A DNA stretch of 64,000 nucleotides from Flammula alnicola (taxonomy: Eukaryota; Basidiomycota; Agaricomycetes; Agaricales; Strophariaceae): the NCBI GenBank assembly GCA_015499995.1, contig JADNRV010000024.1:372001-436000 (forward strand), in the 5' to 3' direction. The notes beneath the pieces are model-generated. The model saw nothing but the letters and a program-made list of their open reading frames with translations. It was not told the origin of the DNA and did no database searches. This document shows, one piece after another, positions 44,821 to 56,678 of the stretch. The translations under genes and the position numbers were made by a program. Each line of letters opens with the position of its first letter. Positions within the stretch are counted from its first letter, which is position 1.

Positions 44821-47318
44821 GAGAAGGCCGGAGAACTCGGACAAATCAGGTGTTCGGATTGCCGGCCCTAACTCTTCCACGACTCCATCTCGTCCTCCTA
44901 AGCACCTGAACCAACTTCTCCTCACGTCCCTACCTTCCAGACCTTTCAGAGCATGCGCACAGTCCATCTATCTCATACTCATCGTCCCGTGCATCCACGA
45001 TTCAACGCTCCGAGAGTGCAGTTCCAAGGACTATCATCACTGCTGCAGACGTCAGGACTGATTAACACTAGAAGAAATATAGTTGTACGAACCTCCACTC
45101 ACAGAATAAACTCGTTGGAAGTCTACCTTGCTCAAGTCCTTCCCAAGTTGATCTAGAGCGATCTGAGAATTTGGCGGACGAAGGAAACATATCTGACTCA
45201 CAGTATAGCACGAATGGCATGTAGCGCTGACAAAGGTAGAGGACCTTCATGAAATTCCATTTGGATGTCCAGACAAAAGAGCGACATCTGTTCTCGCATC
45301 CCCGTCTCTCCAGATATCGCCTCTCTCGTCACTTATGTCTCGCCATCCAAGCCATTCTATATCCCCATCCCCATATTCTAATCCAACGCCAACCCACGCA
45401 TGGATACCTCTGCTTCATCGTCTCCGACGGACGTATTTGTGCGCTAACAGAGGCTGCGATTACGCGACGTGCACTTTCTCGCTGGCACGGACGAGCATAG
45501 GATGAAGATGCAGAAGACCACTAGCAAGCATCCTTGGGCGGTGGTGGGAGGCTAAAGGAATTTTTTGATTCCTTCAGCGAGATTCCATGTTTGTCTTCCT
45601 CTCTATTTCGTGTGCTAATGCACGACCTTGGCTTGCCTCTTGCCATTGCGACGCCGCACGGCCTGCTCGACGCGTATCCACGCCCTCGCTACCCACAGTC
45701 TGGTCTGATTGGATTGATCCAACATGACAACATGCACCACCTCGCCCGAGCACCTACTGCAGTCGAGCATGTCTGAGTTCTTGCCTTCCTTCTCTTTTGT
45801 CATCTAAAGGCACGCATATACATACAGCTCCAGCTCAACGCGAAAGGTTACATCTGCAAAGGCCACTACGCGGGGGGTGGCACTCCGTCACCGATGACTG
45901 CTTCTACACCGATTCCCAGGTCGCCGCTGTCCCTTCTTCTTCTTCCACCACTGCTTTCACTTCCACCACCATTTCCGCTTCCTCGCCCTCCATCCCTCCA
46001 TCCCATTCCCAACCACATTCCACACCCCAAATATACGTATCCCTCAAGACTGGCTCCGGAGTCGAGTGATCTTCGGAGGAGGACTGCATGTTCCGACTTA
46101 CCGCATTCCGCGATGCCCTCCTCGCGCACTTCCTCTCGCGCAGCCCCACGGTATGCCCGTCGCAGTACCGTGACCAGGTTGAGGGTACCCCGGGGCTCCC
46201 GAAGAGTCATCAGCAGGAGGAACGGAGAACAGAGAGGATGCTGACTTTGTCTTAGCAAATATATCCGTATTCCGCCCGCCCGCGCAGCTCGAGTGGGGTA
46301 AGTGCCCAACGACCCTATGCAGACGGTATATTCGTGGTTGATCACGATGCACTTTTGATATACCTCACAAGTATAGGCATGGAATTCTCTCTCGCCTTTG
46401 GCTCCTGCGCCCACTCCTCGGACTGAGACTGCAATGTGGCTCTGGTCGGCGGATATGCTACTCAAGTTCTATTTCATCTACCCGCCAGCGATCTTATTGG
46501 TCTTGTCGGCGAGTCCTTATCCTGCCTCTTCCCACCTGCTTCGGTACCCCAGGCTCAACGCTCTCCTCAGGTTTTAACCCCCTAAGTTCAACGGAAGGAA
46601 GAATCGAAGGCAACCGGTAAAGGTCTGACGACGCGCGTGTGGCGTGGAAGAGTAATAAGTACACGTGACTGCGTGTCAGCCCTGAGCTCGTAAGTATGTA
46701 TTCCCATTTCAAGTTCTCATCGTTTGCTTCTCGCAAAGAAAGTCGGAAATGGGAACTCCGCCTCTCCGCCTCAGGCCGGACTCCGGCACGCTGTCCGGAC
46801 CTCTCAGAGGCGAATTCTCCCTGGCTGCGAGCATTCTGTACAGATCCTCATAATATTTAAACATATCTACGATATATTCAGCTCTCGTAGGGCCAATTTA
46901 CACGATGTTCGTATGAAAAAGCCCAAAGCGGCTAATGATCTCTTCTCATCCAAACGTAGACAACCTTTTTCCACACGTGACCTTGTGGCGAAAGCGTGTT
47001 TGCTGTCATTGTCAACGTCGTTCTCTCCCTTCATCTCTTCTCGCGCCACCTCACCTCGCTCTACAACATCGCCCTTGCCTTTAGACTGTAAGCTGGATAC
47101 CGCCTACTTTATTGTGAGTATTATTTCCTATTGCATTGGCTTTCACTGACAAGTATACATATTTCAGATGTAACCATCAACTAACACCCTCGTGAGCATC
47201 GTTTTCCATTGCTATCGCAGACGCTTGAGCTAATTTATATGGATTTAGATCTCGCCCTTTATTTTTACATCGCTATCAACCTATCTCTACCCGCTGGCGC
47301 AATGTAGCCCTCGCCGCT
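44821..47318. other. Repeat-rich intergenic stretch
   Basis: Segments at 44920-45010 and 45815-45900 resemble 41690-41800 and 41545-41650, so the F-box gene is flanked by related blocks. Long frames at 45866-46465 are Ser/Pro or Gly/Glu low complexity (TTCTTCTTCC-type DNA). At 46756-46790 a CTCCGCCTC...GGCCGGACTCCG tract is the reverse complement of the 18-bp repeat found at about 52063-52125. No gene was supported. Confidence 0.4.
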
Positions 47319-49385
47319 ATGTCAGGATCTCCTGCGAGATTCAAATGCCAAGATTGTGCTATTCTCCTCACGCCAAAGGTCGCAGTAAGCGATAAGAATG
47401 GTAACAAAGGGAGATTCTTCATCTCTGTATGTGTTATTTTTCCTCTCGAGACGGCTTTGCGTTAACAAACTATGGTTTACAGTGTTCGGGTACCTTGGAA
47501 ATTCCCCACACCCACTTCTTTCGCTTCGTCGAGGATCCGCAGCCATCTCCACCACTGCAAGCCCAGCCATCCTATGATACCCCATGGCCAGCCCTCACGA
47601 ATAGAACGGGTTTTCAGCCTCCTGTGGAACCAGGCCGATGCGCGGTATCGCAGTGCACGAAACGCCGTGTTAATATCAAATGCGCTCGTGGAGCCTGTGC
47701 AACTCATTGCCGGGCCATGGGTGGATGTTCAGTGAATCTACATCAGTCTGAAGGGACCGCGTCGACTCCGTCAAACTCCCAGTCCTTTGAGACTCCTTAT
47801 ATGTTGTCTTGGAGTCAACCCCCTCTCCCAACCTTCCCTATGGCCACACCTACCTTTGCACCCCTCCAGCTCAGTCCTCCTTCGCCTCCAGCATCACTCT
47901 CTCCAGTTCAGACAGCTAGCCCTTCAGTTATCGAAGCACAACAACCACCGGCGCCTCCAGCAGCATCACCATCCGCCGTACACTCTAGCCAAGCACGTCC
48001 CCTTCCTGTGGTTTCTTCCCGCGTGCCTTCGCGAATCGTAGCCGAGCCGCCTTTGTCCATGAACCCTCTTCCCGATCCTCGATTCGCCTCGCAAATGCGG
48101 CCGATCTTCACGACCCAGGCATCACGTGAACAGGAGATGCGTGAAGGCGTTCGTGCTACGGATGAACAGCGTCTCAATGGAACCAAGAAGGTCAAACACA
48201 CTGTTACCGTGTGCGCCTGGCTCTCGGTATGTCTTCAAGTTTACCTCGTCTTACCGATCATTTATTTTTTTCAAGGACAATGATGGGCCCGAGGAATCAG
48301 TTCATCAGGGCGGGTTTGTCTGGCCCAACTTCTGCCTGTCATCCGCGGTTCTCACCGATGCCGGCTTTCAAAATACCGATGAAAATACCTGGTACCATAT
48401 GTACAACCATTCACGCCGGTCGTGGCAACGGGTCAGGGCCAACCATTTCCTCTCCGTGGATGCCACGACGGAGATCCTCATCAAGGGTGTCGGTGTGAAG
48501 AATTGCGCTCGACTTGACGAGTACCTCACAAATGGGATAAAGGCCGCTGACCCACCACACTTTCGAACCAACCTTCGCGGCGAGCGAGCAAGCATTAAGG
48601 CCAAGCTCGACCGTGAGTTTCTGGAATTGAACCTGTCCACGCATCACCATTCAAGCGCCTCCAAACACAAGTCCAAACGAGGTCGCAAGGTAGTGCCAAC
48701 CTCCAAGCAACCGTCATCTTCAAGAGCTCCCATGAACATACAAACTTCCTCTATCCGTCACTCTGCCTTGTCTAGCAAAGCGATATCGGTATCTTCATCA
48801 TCACCTTCGCCTGTCCCAGCCGTTCCGCATCCTCAAGGTGATATCATCAACATCACGGACAGCGACTCATCCGATATGTACTGGAAACCTCCCAAACGTC
48901 GAAAGGCTGAGCCCTCCATTGATAACTACTCTAGGATGACTGTCCGGACAGTGGTAAAGCAAGAACGACACACGTCAGCGCTTACTTCCACCGCCATCCC
49001 ACAAGGAGAAAAGCAGTGGCCCTCTGACTACCCTGTTCTTGATGTCATGCGCGTTCTCCACAGCTGTAGACCTGCTCCACCACAAACCACTGTCGCCCGA
49101 CACTTCTATTCCTTGACTGGCATTCCGTTCAAGAGCTCGACCTATTACGATGCGTGGTCTAAGTGGGACGCTGCCACCCAAGAGCAGCGTGATGATGCCG
49201 AAGGGTGCGGTGATGATGATCTGTGGAAAGACTTCGCGGTTCAGGTTCCACTCAAGAAAACAAAGCTCAAAGTGGCTCGCCAACGCCTTCGTCGGCGCCA
49301 ACATACTGCAGAAGCTGAAGAGAGTGATGGTAGCACCAACAGCGACATTTCCTCGGACAGTTTCAATACAGCTTCATCCAATTAA
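47319..49385 (+). CDS. Accessory protein A of the KDZ block: GRF-like finger, Cys cluster, SIM-like and basic motifs, 653 aa
   Basis: Three exons, 47319-47426, 47483-48226 and 48276-49385, sum to 1962 nt. The N-terminus carries CQDC...GNKGRFFISC...HTHFFRF, close to a GRF-type zinc finger (nucleic-acid binding). A second cluster, CAVSQC then KCARGACATHCRAMGGC, follows. Then come a long P/S-rich linker, a conserved segment of about 130 aa (TVTVCAWLSDNDGPEE, VWPNFCLSSAVL, FLSVD, EILIKGVGV), a basic region, a DIINITDSDSSD stretch resembling a SUMO-interaction motif, and a C-terminal domain (QWPSDYPVLDVMRVL). The same architecture is found in the gene at 54706-56415. It is convergent with the KDZ gene at 49615. 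It probably acts in the nucleus with the transposase, by inference from repeated linkage. Confidence 0.7.
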
Positions 49386-49614
49386 GGTATCCTCCTTTTG
49401 TCCCGCTCTCGACCGCTCTCCTCCTTACACGCCAGAGTTCGTCATTATGTTTCTTTTTCTTTCCTGCCCCTGGGAGCCTTTCTTCTTATTACTACAATGT
49501 ATTCTCGTTATGTTTATCTCTTTGTATTGTAAGATTGTTTTGTACACCACACTCTGTAGCAACTAGTTATCAATATGTTTGAATTATTATGGTTTTGTCG
49601 GCGGAATGCTATAG

Positions 49615-51963
49615 CTACCACCATCGAGGGTCGAGGTTTTGGCTTGCAAGCCTTGCCTTCGCCGCTCTGTTCCTCATCATGATCATTTCATCGAGGAAGA
49701 AATTATACATATCAACTGACATCTCTCGGCAGATCGAATGGAACCCACCCAACCAAACATTTGTCTGCTCTGCTATTGATGTGTTGAAGAACCAGCCCTT
49801 GCCGTTCTCGCCTAGAAGTTCTGGAAAGAGAGCTGGGTTGCAGTTGTTTTGACAGAAAGTGTCCGTCTCTGCGTGTTTGTTGGCGAAATGGAACACGTCG
49901 ACGGCAAGCCCAACATTCTTGAAATCGGGGTCATTTTTAACGTGCTTTGCGACACTGCAGTTGTTGTCGAATATGATGTGGTTGGGCATGGATCCGTCCC
50001 GATACGTGCGCTTGATCATTTCCTACAAAGCCAATTCTAAATCAACTAATGACGTTCAACAGTAATAATAAATGATTGCACAAACCACAACTGCAGTGAT
50101 CGACTCTGCATGATAAAATGTTTCCCTCGCTATAATCATCCCACAAGGTGCGACGATGATCTGCTCATTGTGGGTCCGTGAACGGCCAAACTTTGCACGG
50201 ATCTTCTTTTTTGCAGATGGGGCTGTAGGAACTGTGGGCTGTATGACTGGGATTGCATCATTATTACTGATGGTTGCATTCAACGAAGCACGAGCGAGTG
50301 CAGTATGTGTGACTGCGTCCTCCTCGGAAGGGATGACTCGATCTCCGATGATTTCGTATGTCTCGTCGAGGTCGTCGTCATCGAGGTCATCGTCGAGGTC
50401 ATCATCTTGTTCGATAATGTGAGCAATAGGAAGGTCGAGAGCTTCACCATTTTTTGGATGGGCAACCCTCGCTCTCTTCAGTTTGTCCTTCAGTTGAAAC
50501 GTCGCTTGTCCACGTTCGAGATGGACGGCCTCGACTCGTTGATGAACGGGGTCGTTACATGTCCGTTTGTCAGGTGCCGATATCCTTTCATTGCAGCCTA
50601 CAATTGCGCATTTTTGATTAAAGTTGACATGCATAGGACAGAAGCGATGACGTTTATTGGCAAGAGGAATGGTGCAATGAGGTACACCACATGTCGTGCA
50701 GCCCATTGCATTCCCATCCATGACAACTGCATGAACTGTAAGTGGCGCTAAAAGTTATACGTGAAAAGCTTGTTATTACGATGGGTGTCGATTACTTACG
50801 TTGTCCATCTTTAGCCGGGTATTCACGCACGCACTTCTTACATCGGTGACGAAGCTCTGCTTGGCCATATAGACGGATGCGATCATTTCTCTCACGCATT
50901 GCTGCCTTGTACCGTTCAGACTGCAAGCCGCTATGGGGGACTTGAAGGACAGTGTTTCGCTTTTGGTGATCCTCAAGCAAGGCTAAGAGGATAAAGGCAT
51001 GAGCCACATTCTTTCCGTCGAGTTTGCCTTTGAATTTCCACGATTCAGGGATTTTCTTTGTTGTCGTTTTCTCGTGCGTGTTCAAGTAGATCGCGGCGCA
51101 ATTGGCAAAGGAAACCCACGCAACATTGGTGCTTGTACGCCACATATCGATAAGACAACGTTCTACAAATTGATGATCCGCAATTTGGAGGATGTCAGGT
51201 GGATTGTCATAATAAAACCTTCTCTCGTTCTTCATGTAGAAATCTAGGTGATAGTCAGTATTGCAGTCTGCCAAAGTAAATGAGCATAAACCATTAGTGA
51301 ATTAGTAGCCCTCACAACATACCTTTACATGTCAAAAAGCAGGAATGAACCGGAATTGGTCCTTCATCGAGAGTATAGAGGATTCCCTCGCGCTGGGTTG
51401 CAACCTGAAGTTTTCTTCCACGATCCGTCCGTGTACAGTCGGGATTGTTGCAGAGCTGTGATGGAGGCCAAAGATTACGAGCTGAGGCTATGTAGTAATG
51501 AATTTAGGGCTCGAAATTTCAGAGGGTAGAAACAACGAACCGAATCCTTTATCCGTGCCATGATCCTTGAATGCAGCTGACACAGCCTTGTCATCGAGGA
51601 TATATGCTGACCAAACAAGCTCTTTGACAACTGTCCAGCACTCCTCGACCTCCTTTTTGCTTATAGCACAGCTTGAAGCAAGAAAATCGATGACGCTGAC
51701 AGGAAGGAACCGGGGAACAATGTTGGGAAGATGGGAAGACTGTTGGGCAAGCAGTATCTCATTTTTCAGCCTTGAAGCGTATTGAATAAAGCACGAGAGC
51801 TTGAAAATGTCGCGTGAACCCTGCTCCTTGTTGATAGCGTCAAGTAGGCCTTGCATGGAGGAAGATATGAGATCGTGATAGAATTCTGGATCAATGTCGC
51901 GTCGCTCCTACTGATCTCGTGACCGTGAACCGTCAATACTAAACTCTTGATGATTTCAAACAT
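49615..51963 (-). CDS. KDZ-type transposase-like protein A with CxC5/CxC6-like cysteine clusters
   Basis: Exons 51856-51541, 51487-51323, 51267-50800, 50735-50086 and 50022-49615 join in frame (668 aa from the ATG at 51856). A short upstream exon (51963-51940, MFEIIKSL) joined by a 40-nt intron would extend the N-terminus. The first Cys cluster is LCNNPDC...CFLTCKDCNTDYH (CxC5-like). The second is CTTCGVPHC...FCPMH...CAIVGC...CNDPVH (CxC6-like). The C-terminal core has IIFDNNCSVAKH, VDVFHFANKH and AEQTNVWLGGFH, giving a D...D...E set expected of an RNase-H-fold DDE-type transposase. CGMIIARETFY marks the start of the core. Compared with KDZ B, all three acidic residues are kept, so activity is possible. 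Transcribed away from KDZ B through a shared promoter. Confidence 0.75.
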
Positions 51964-52355
51964 TTCTACACCGTTAAAGAATTATTATAAAGGTCAGAGA
52001 TGTATTTGGCATGTATATAGGGTCTAGGTAGGGTAAACGAGCAGAATTGTATGAGGCGGAGGATGAGGCGGAGTCCGGCCATGAGGCGGAGTCCGGCCAT
52101 GAGGCGGAGTCCGGCCATGAGGCGGTGAGGCGGATTTCTCATATCCGACTTGTCCTCGCTTCTCGAGAGCATTCGTGATTTGCAAAGTCCATGATCGAAA
52201 TCCATTGGAGTTCATGGAGTTGGTGGAGTCACGGGATGTCACAGCTAAGGGGCACGTGACTGCCAACGCGTCGAACGCGCCGTCGTTCCCTCTGTAAAAT
52301 AGCAGCGATACCCATCCACAATCTCTACTACTACAGCTACCAAGTCTACCCTAAA
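51964..52355. promoter_or_regulatory. Bidirectional promoter region between the two KDZ genes
   Basis: The 392 bp between two divergent start codons. It contains tandem ATGAGGCGGAGTCCGGCC units, a CACGTGAC box near 52254, and a TGTAAAATAGC stretch about 55 bp before the KDZ B start that could serve as a TATA-like element. On the KDZ A side an A/T-rich TATAATAATTC lies close to the start. Confidence 0.55.
52063..52125. repeat. Three 18-bp tandem units in the KDZ promoter
   Basis: ATGAGGCGGAGTCCGGCC is repeated about three times in exact register with partial units on either side (ATGAGGCGGAGG before, ATGAGGCGGTGAGGCGG after). A related tract in inverted orientation lies at 46756-46790, upstream of accessory gene A. 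Confidence 0.85.
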
Positions 52356-54600
52356 ATGGAGGATCTCAATATGCAACGTATCCATGAGCTTTTATCGAGG
52401 CACCCAGGTCTTCCGCAAGCAATCGGGATGGATAAGGCTATTCGATTCATACGGCTAACCGCTTCTCTTAAGCGCAGCATTATCCACGCGCAGAAGCCGG
52501 GATACAACCAGGAAGATGCCCCCGAATTACTTCCTGACTGCGTTCATGAATTCCTTGGAAGCGCTTTGGATCTGAGTGATGAATTTGTGCAGGGATGTTG
52601 GGACACTTTCAAGCGGACAATATGGCTATATGACCCTGCGCTTCACTCTTCAGCTGCCGACGCGAAGGTGTTCCATAAACATGCCAAAGGGCATAATCTA
52701 GGTGAGTCATTTAAGCACTATAACCACGGACTTCAACTGACATCAGTTAAACTTTAGCCTCACGGTCGCTCTACCCACCTTGTGTGACATGCACAAACCC
52801 TCTTTGTGCAAAGGACACTGAACTCCTTCGCAAAACGACGAAGGCTGGTCGAAAAGTTGTCCTTTATACACTGGAGGATGGCGCATGTGCGGCATACCAT
52901 TATAAACTTGTCTGTCCTGGTAGGCAGCCTTGTCAATTCAAACACAATTTCACGCAAGATTCTGACCGGGGTTTCTTCTAAAAGCTTGTAAAACAACTTT
53001 TCACAATAACTATTCGGTCTACAATCGTATCCGAACCTATTATCCCGGCGTTCCCGATGCGATCGAAGTCGGAAAACATCAATTTGTGGCACGAGACGTC
53101 CTCAATATGTTTCTGAACTTGATGCTTATTTCATGGTCAGTTTTCATATTACTTTCCTATTTGAAGGATACATTGCTCACGCTAAATGAACAACAGGACG
53201 TCTGCTACCAATTGCGCGGAGGTGTACAATAGGTCTCTGTCTAAATCAGAAAATCAGCCGAAAGAGTGGAGCTTTAGCTTTGATCTTCGTTCCGAACACA
53301 TCTGGAATGGGATAAGTCATCTGGCCATTTTGGAACATTACGAACGGGAAGGCGAAATACTCACGGTACCACATGGATTCGACCAGAAGGACCGATTATC
53401 CGAGCCTATTCGAAAGCGCAATAAGTTGTTCGAGGACGAGGGCCAGCCAGAATGGGCACATTACTGTGAAAAATGTGTCCGCTTTACCCTAAACGACAAG
53501 GGCGAAGCGACTGGTAAGTGGCTTCTGTGATGTCCTACTAGTAACTGAATGAGAACATCTTTAGAAATGGTGCGTGCAATTGTCAGTGATGGGATAACCA
53601 TCGGGCATCCCTGCTGTGGTGTTGCACACTGTACGGAGCCATTGGCAAATGTCAAGAGAGATCGATTCTGTCCTGGCCACCAATATGTTCTAAAAATCTG
53701 CGCGGTCGAACGGTGTGAACGTGAGGTCGAAACTGGGTACCTTACTTGCGACGACCCAATACATCGTAAACTTGAAGAGACGCGAAAGCGTCGCAATGCG
53801 GCAAATTTTCAGCTACTACCTCAGCTTCAACGGACGACCGTATCTGCTCCACCTGACGAGGATGTCACTCAGTCTCTTCAAGCTGAAGGAGAAGCAGTTG
53901 ACGAAGGACTTGAAGAAGCTGATCTCCCTGCAGATCTGTCGACGGATGCGGGCCCGGTTTCAGATGCGTGTCCACAGAAGCCTGACTCTGGAATTCATCG
54001 GGTTAGTGCTCGCTTCGGTCGCCGTCAAACACATAATGAGCAACTCCTGGTCCGTCCTTGTGGAATGATTATTGCACGCACCACGTTCTATGGCTCCGAA
54101 ACAGTCCCTCAAACTGTGGTATGTTTTTCTTTGCTGCCCGTCCAACAAGTATCTGAAAACCGTAGGCCTTTCTCAAGAAGGTATTCAAAACACCGGGTTC
54201 CATGCCTGAATTTTTCATCTATGACAACTGTTGTGGGGTATATAATCACCTTCTCGCCCAAAAGGATCCCCTTCTCAAGACTGTCGGCTTTCCCGTTGAC
54301 GCTTTCCACTATGATTGCAAGCACAGCCGAACGGATATTGTGTGCCGCGAACATTGCAACCCTCGACTCTTTCCGGAACTCCTCTTCAAAGACGGTACCT
54401 GGTACTTCAATTCCTCAAAATGCGAACAGATTAATGTCTGGTTAGGTGGATACCACGCAATTCTTCGTGAAATGAAGGCCGAGCGGTATGAATTTTTGCT
54501 TGATGAGTTGATCATGAGAAAAAATCGGGCGCTCAAGGCCAAGCTCGAGAAAGAGGACGTCCTTCCAAGCTATATTCCAGGACTGCGATACAATAGCTAA
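52356..54600 (+). CDS. KDZ-type transposase-like protein B with CxC5/CxC6-like cysteine clusters, 654 aa
   Basis: Six exons, 52356-52701, 52758-52919, 52985-53135, 53197-53513, 53565-54118 and 54166-54600, sum to 1965 nt without a stop. The N-terminal helical part (LTASLKRSIIHAQKPGY) precedes a CxC5-like cluster (CVTCTNPLC...YKLVCPAC), an NCAEVYNRSL block, a YCEKCV pair, and a CxC6-like cluster (CCGVAHC, RFCPGH, CAVERC, CDDPIH). The core has RPCGMIIARTTFY, FIYDNCCGVYNH (D530), VDAFHYDCKHS (D555) and CEQINVWLGGYH (E597), a plausible D-D-E triad. A LLDELIMRKNRALKAKL helix ends the protein. Related KDZ elements are known in basidiomycetes. This copy shows no frameshift. Convergent with accessory gene B. 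Confidence 0.78.
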
Positions 54601-54705
54601 TTGAATTCATATACAAATGTAATGGATGTAATACAACATGAAAACATACATCGTACAAAACAAGAGTGTTGCAAATCTACTTAGGTTGGACACCTATCTC
54701 GTCAC

Positions 54706-56415
54706 TTACTTCGAATTCCACCCAGGTTTACCCTTCCTCCAAACAGTCCAAATGCCTTCTGGTGTACGCGGAAGAAGACGAGCTTCTTGTTTGATATGCT
54801 CAGGAAGAGCGAACCAGAAACTCCGATTGGAATGATAGGTCGATGGTTTCCATCGCATGCCGTTAAAGACCCTCGAGAAGCGTGCTGGTAGGTCATCGGT
54901 AGCAGTCACATCAGCCAGAAAAGCAAAGGCTTGAGCCATGTCACGGGCGTACAGCTTTTGAGGCCAGATAACTCCCATCTGGGGCGGTGTGAGAACGGAA
55001 CCAGACAACCAGAGTTGATCGGAATCACTCTCCATGCTGTTGAGACTGCCGGAACAAGCATAAGAGGCTGTAGCAGATGGCGGTGAATGCGAAGGGCTTG
55101 ACAAAGGGCAGGGGGATGATGGAACAGCTACAGGGGAGCTTAAAGGGGACTCATCGCTCGTAAGATCAATACAGCTAATCTTTAACGGACGCGCAAGGGG
55201 CGGTGAGCTATTACGAGCACGTTTGCGCGGTGTCTGCGGCCCTAGATCCAGAGCACCAGTTGGTTCCTTGCTCGAAAACATGAACGGATCCATGACAGTT
55301 GAAGGATGCTGCACAGTGACAACACCTTGCCGTCGAATAAAGACCTGCTGCTCAGTCTTCACAGTCATGGAATGGTCGAGGGTAGGGATCCAGAACTTGC
55401 CATACGCGCTAGAGACATAGAGTTCCAGAACATCAGCACTATCAAGCCCGAGTTGACCATAGAGATGCGGAAGGCGCCTAAGATTCAGAGTAGGCCAAGT
55501 TTTGATGTCTTGGAGGGGAAAGAAAGTTGGCGGGGATGCGTCCTTCAGGTATGCAACAAGAAGCACGGCGTGCTTGATGCGCCGTTCATTTTCCACGCGG
55601 GAAGCTTCGGATTCCTGTCGAAGCTCTCGGTCTTGTCGACGCCGATTATGGTCAGCAGCCAGTAGAGGTGGGACCCGCTTTGCGAAGTAGAAGGGGTTAT
55701 TTGCCATCTCCGAGTCTTGTGTTGCCTACAAGAGATGCGCGAGACACAGGAAGAGCCAGCGAGCTCGAAGGGTCGATAGTCATCGTAGAAAGCAAAGGCA
55801 AGGCAGGAAGCGGTCTCGGCATGTGGAAAGGATCATTAGACGTAGAAACGGGGCGACGGCCCTTGTTGTGACCCTTGTACATGCACACGCTGCTATTTTT
55901 CATGCAACAGGTCTTGCACATGCCATTGGTACATGAAGCTGTCAGCAGTCGAGTGCACGGAGAGCTCGAGCAGACCGCTTTTCCAGGTCTGTGGCCCTGC
56001 CGCCCTGTAATGAAAGGTTGAGTTGGAGCAGACAGCGTTTGAACATCCATCGTCGAACACGCAAGGACGGGGTCAATCTGGGGTGTAGAAGGTCGATGTG
56101 GAAGGCTCGTAGATTGATTGTAACCAATGTTCCTCACGGGCGAGTATGCTGGACGTGGAAAATCACCGAGCGGGTGGGTTGTTACAGCGCTGGGCGAAGT
56201 GGAGGCAGCAGCATCTTCGAATGGCCACCAAGCGAAGTAAGAACAGCGGGTACACTGTTTAAAAGGTCTTTTAAGCTGTTGATTACTTGCAGCTGAGCAA
56301 AAAATTTACCCTGCGATAGCGCTTGTCGCGATTGACACCTGTGCAGGTGATGTCCTTCGGAATAACCGCCATGCACTGCCCAGTTGCAATGCCGCCAACG
56401 ATGGGTCCAGGACAT
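54706..56415 (-). CDS. Accessory protein B of the KDZ block: GRF-like finger, Cys cluster, SIM-like motif
   Basis: Homologue of accessory A. Exon 1 (56415-56287) and exon 2 (from 56254) join SQGKFFAQLQ to CTRCSYFAWWPFED, rebuilding a GRF-like finger. The second cluster reads VCSSSPC then SCTNGMCKTCC, in the same spacing class as in A. The last exon (55725-54706) reads ATQDSEMANNPFYFAKRV and carries the RIKHAVLLVAYLKD segment, a KISCIDLTSDES SUMO-interaction-like motif, and the C-terminal domain (QLWLSGSVL, WPQKLYARDMAQAFAFL). Between exon 2 and the last exon the frame changes. An intron starting GTTTCT and ending CTTGTAG (about 126 nt) would fix it, but its donor is weak, so a 1-nt frameshift is an alternative. 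Role inferred from linkage with the KDZ gene. Confidence 0.65.
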
Positions 56416-56678
56416 AGCATGTAAATCTCGGGATCGAAGTCTAGAAGTTCGGCCATCGAGCTATGGGCTAGCGTGGACCAACTAGCAGAGCGCGGCGGGA
56501 GGTAGTGGTTGGGGTAAGGAATCGACGCGGCGTGGGACGCGTTGTTTGGCAGCGACGGGAGGTAACAAACCTGGGCATGTGACTCCAGCAAGTCCATGGA
56601 CTCTACGAAAAAAATCTATGAATCTGGAGTTGGCTATACCTGAATGTTCTGTGCTTCTCCACTATCTGTGAAATCGCG

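Larger units (their letters stand above)
47319..56415. mobile_element. Mirror-symmetric block of two KDZ-type two-gene units
   Basis: Order and strand: accessory A (+), KDZ A (-), shared promoter, KDZ B (+), accessory B (-). Each KDZ gene is convergent with one accessory gene at a distance of 230 bp (A) and 105 bp (B). The two halves are homologous at protein level but strongly diverged at DNA level. Outer limits are uncertain because no terminal inverted repeats or target-site duplications were recognised. It could be a composite element, or two old insertions head to head. Confidence 0.55.

Noticed and set aside
45866..46465. 199-codon minus-strand frame
   Set aside because: Gly/Glu/Val-rich low complexity opposite a TTC/CCA microsatellite; competing frames on the other strand are equally long.
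47319..56415. A TET/JBP oxygenase, sometimes linked to KDZ elements in basidiomycetes
   Set aside because: No HxD...H iron-binding pattern or other dioxygenase signature was seen in any of the four genes.
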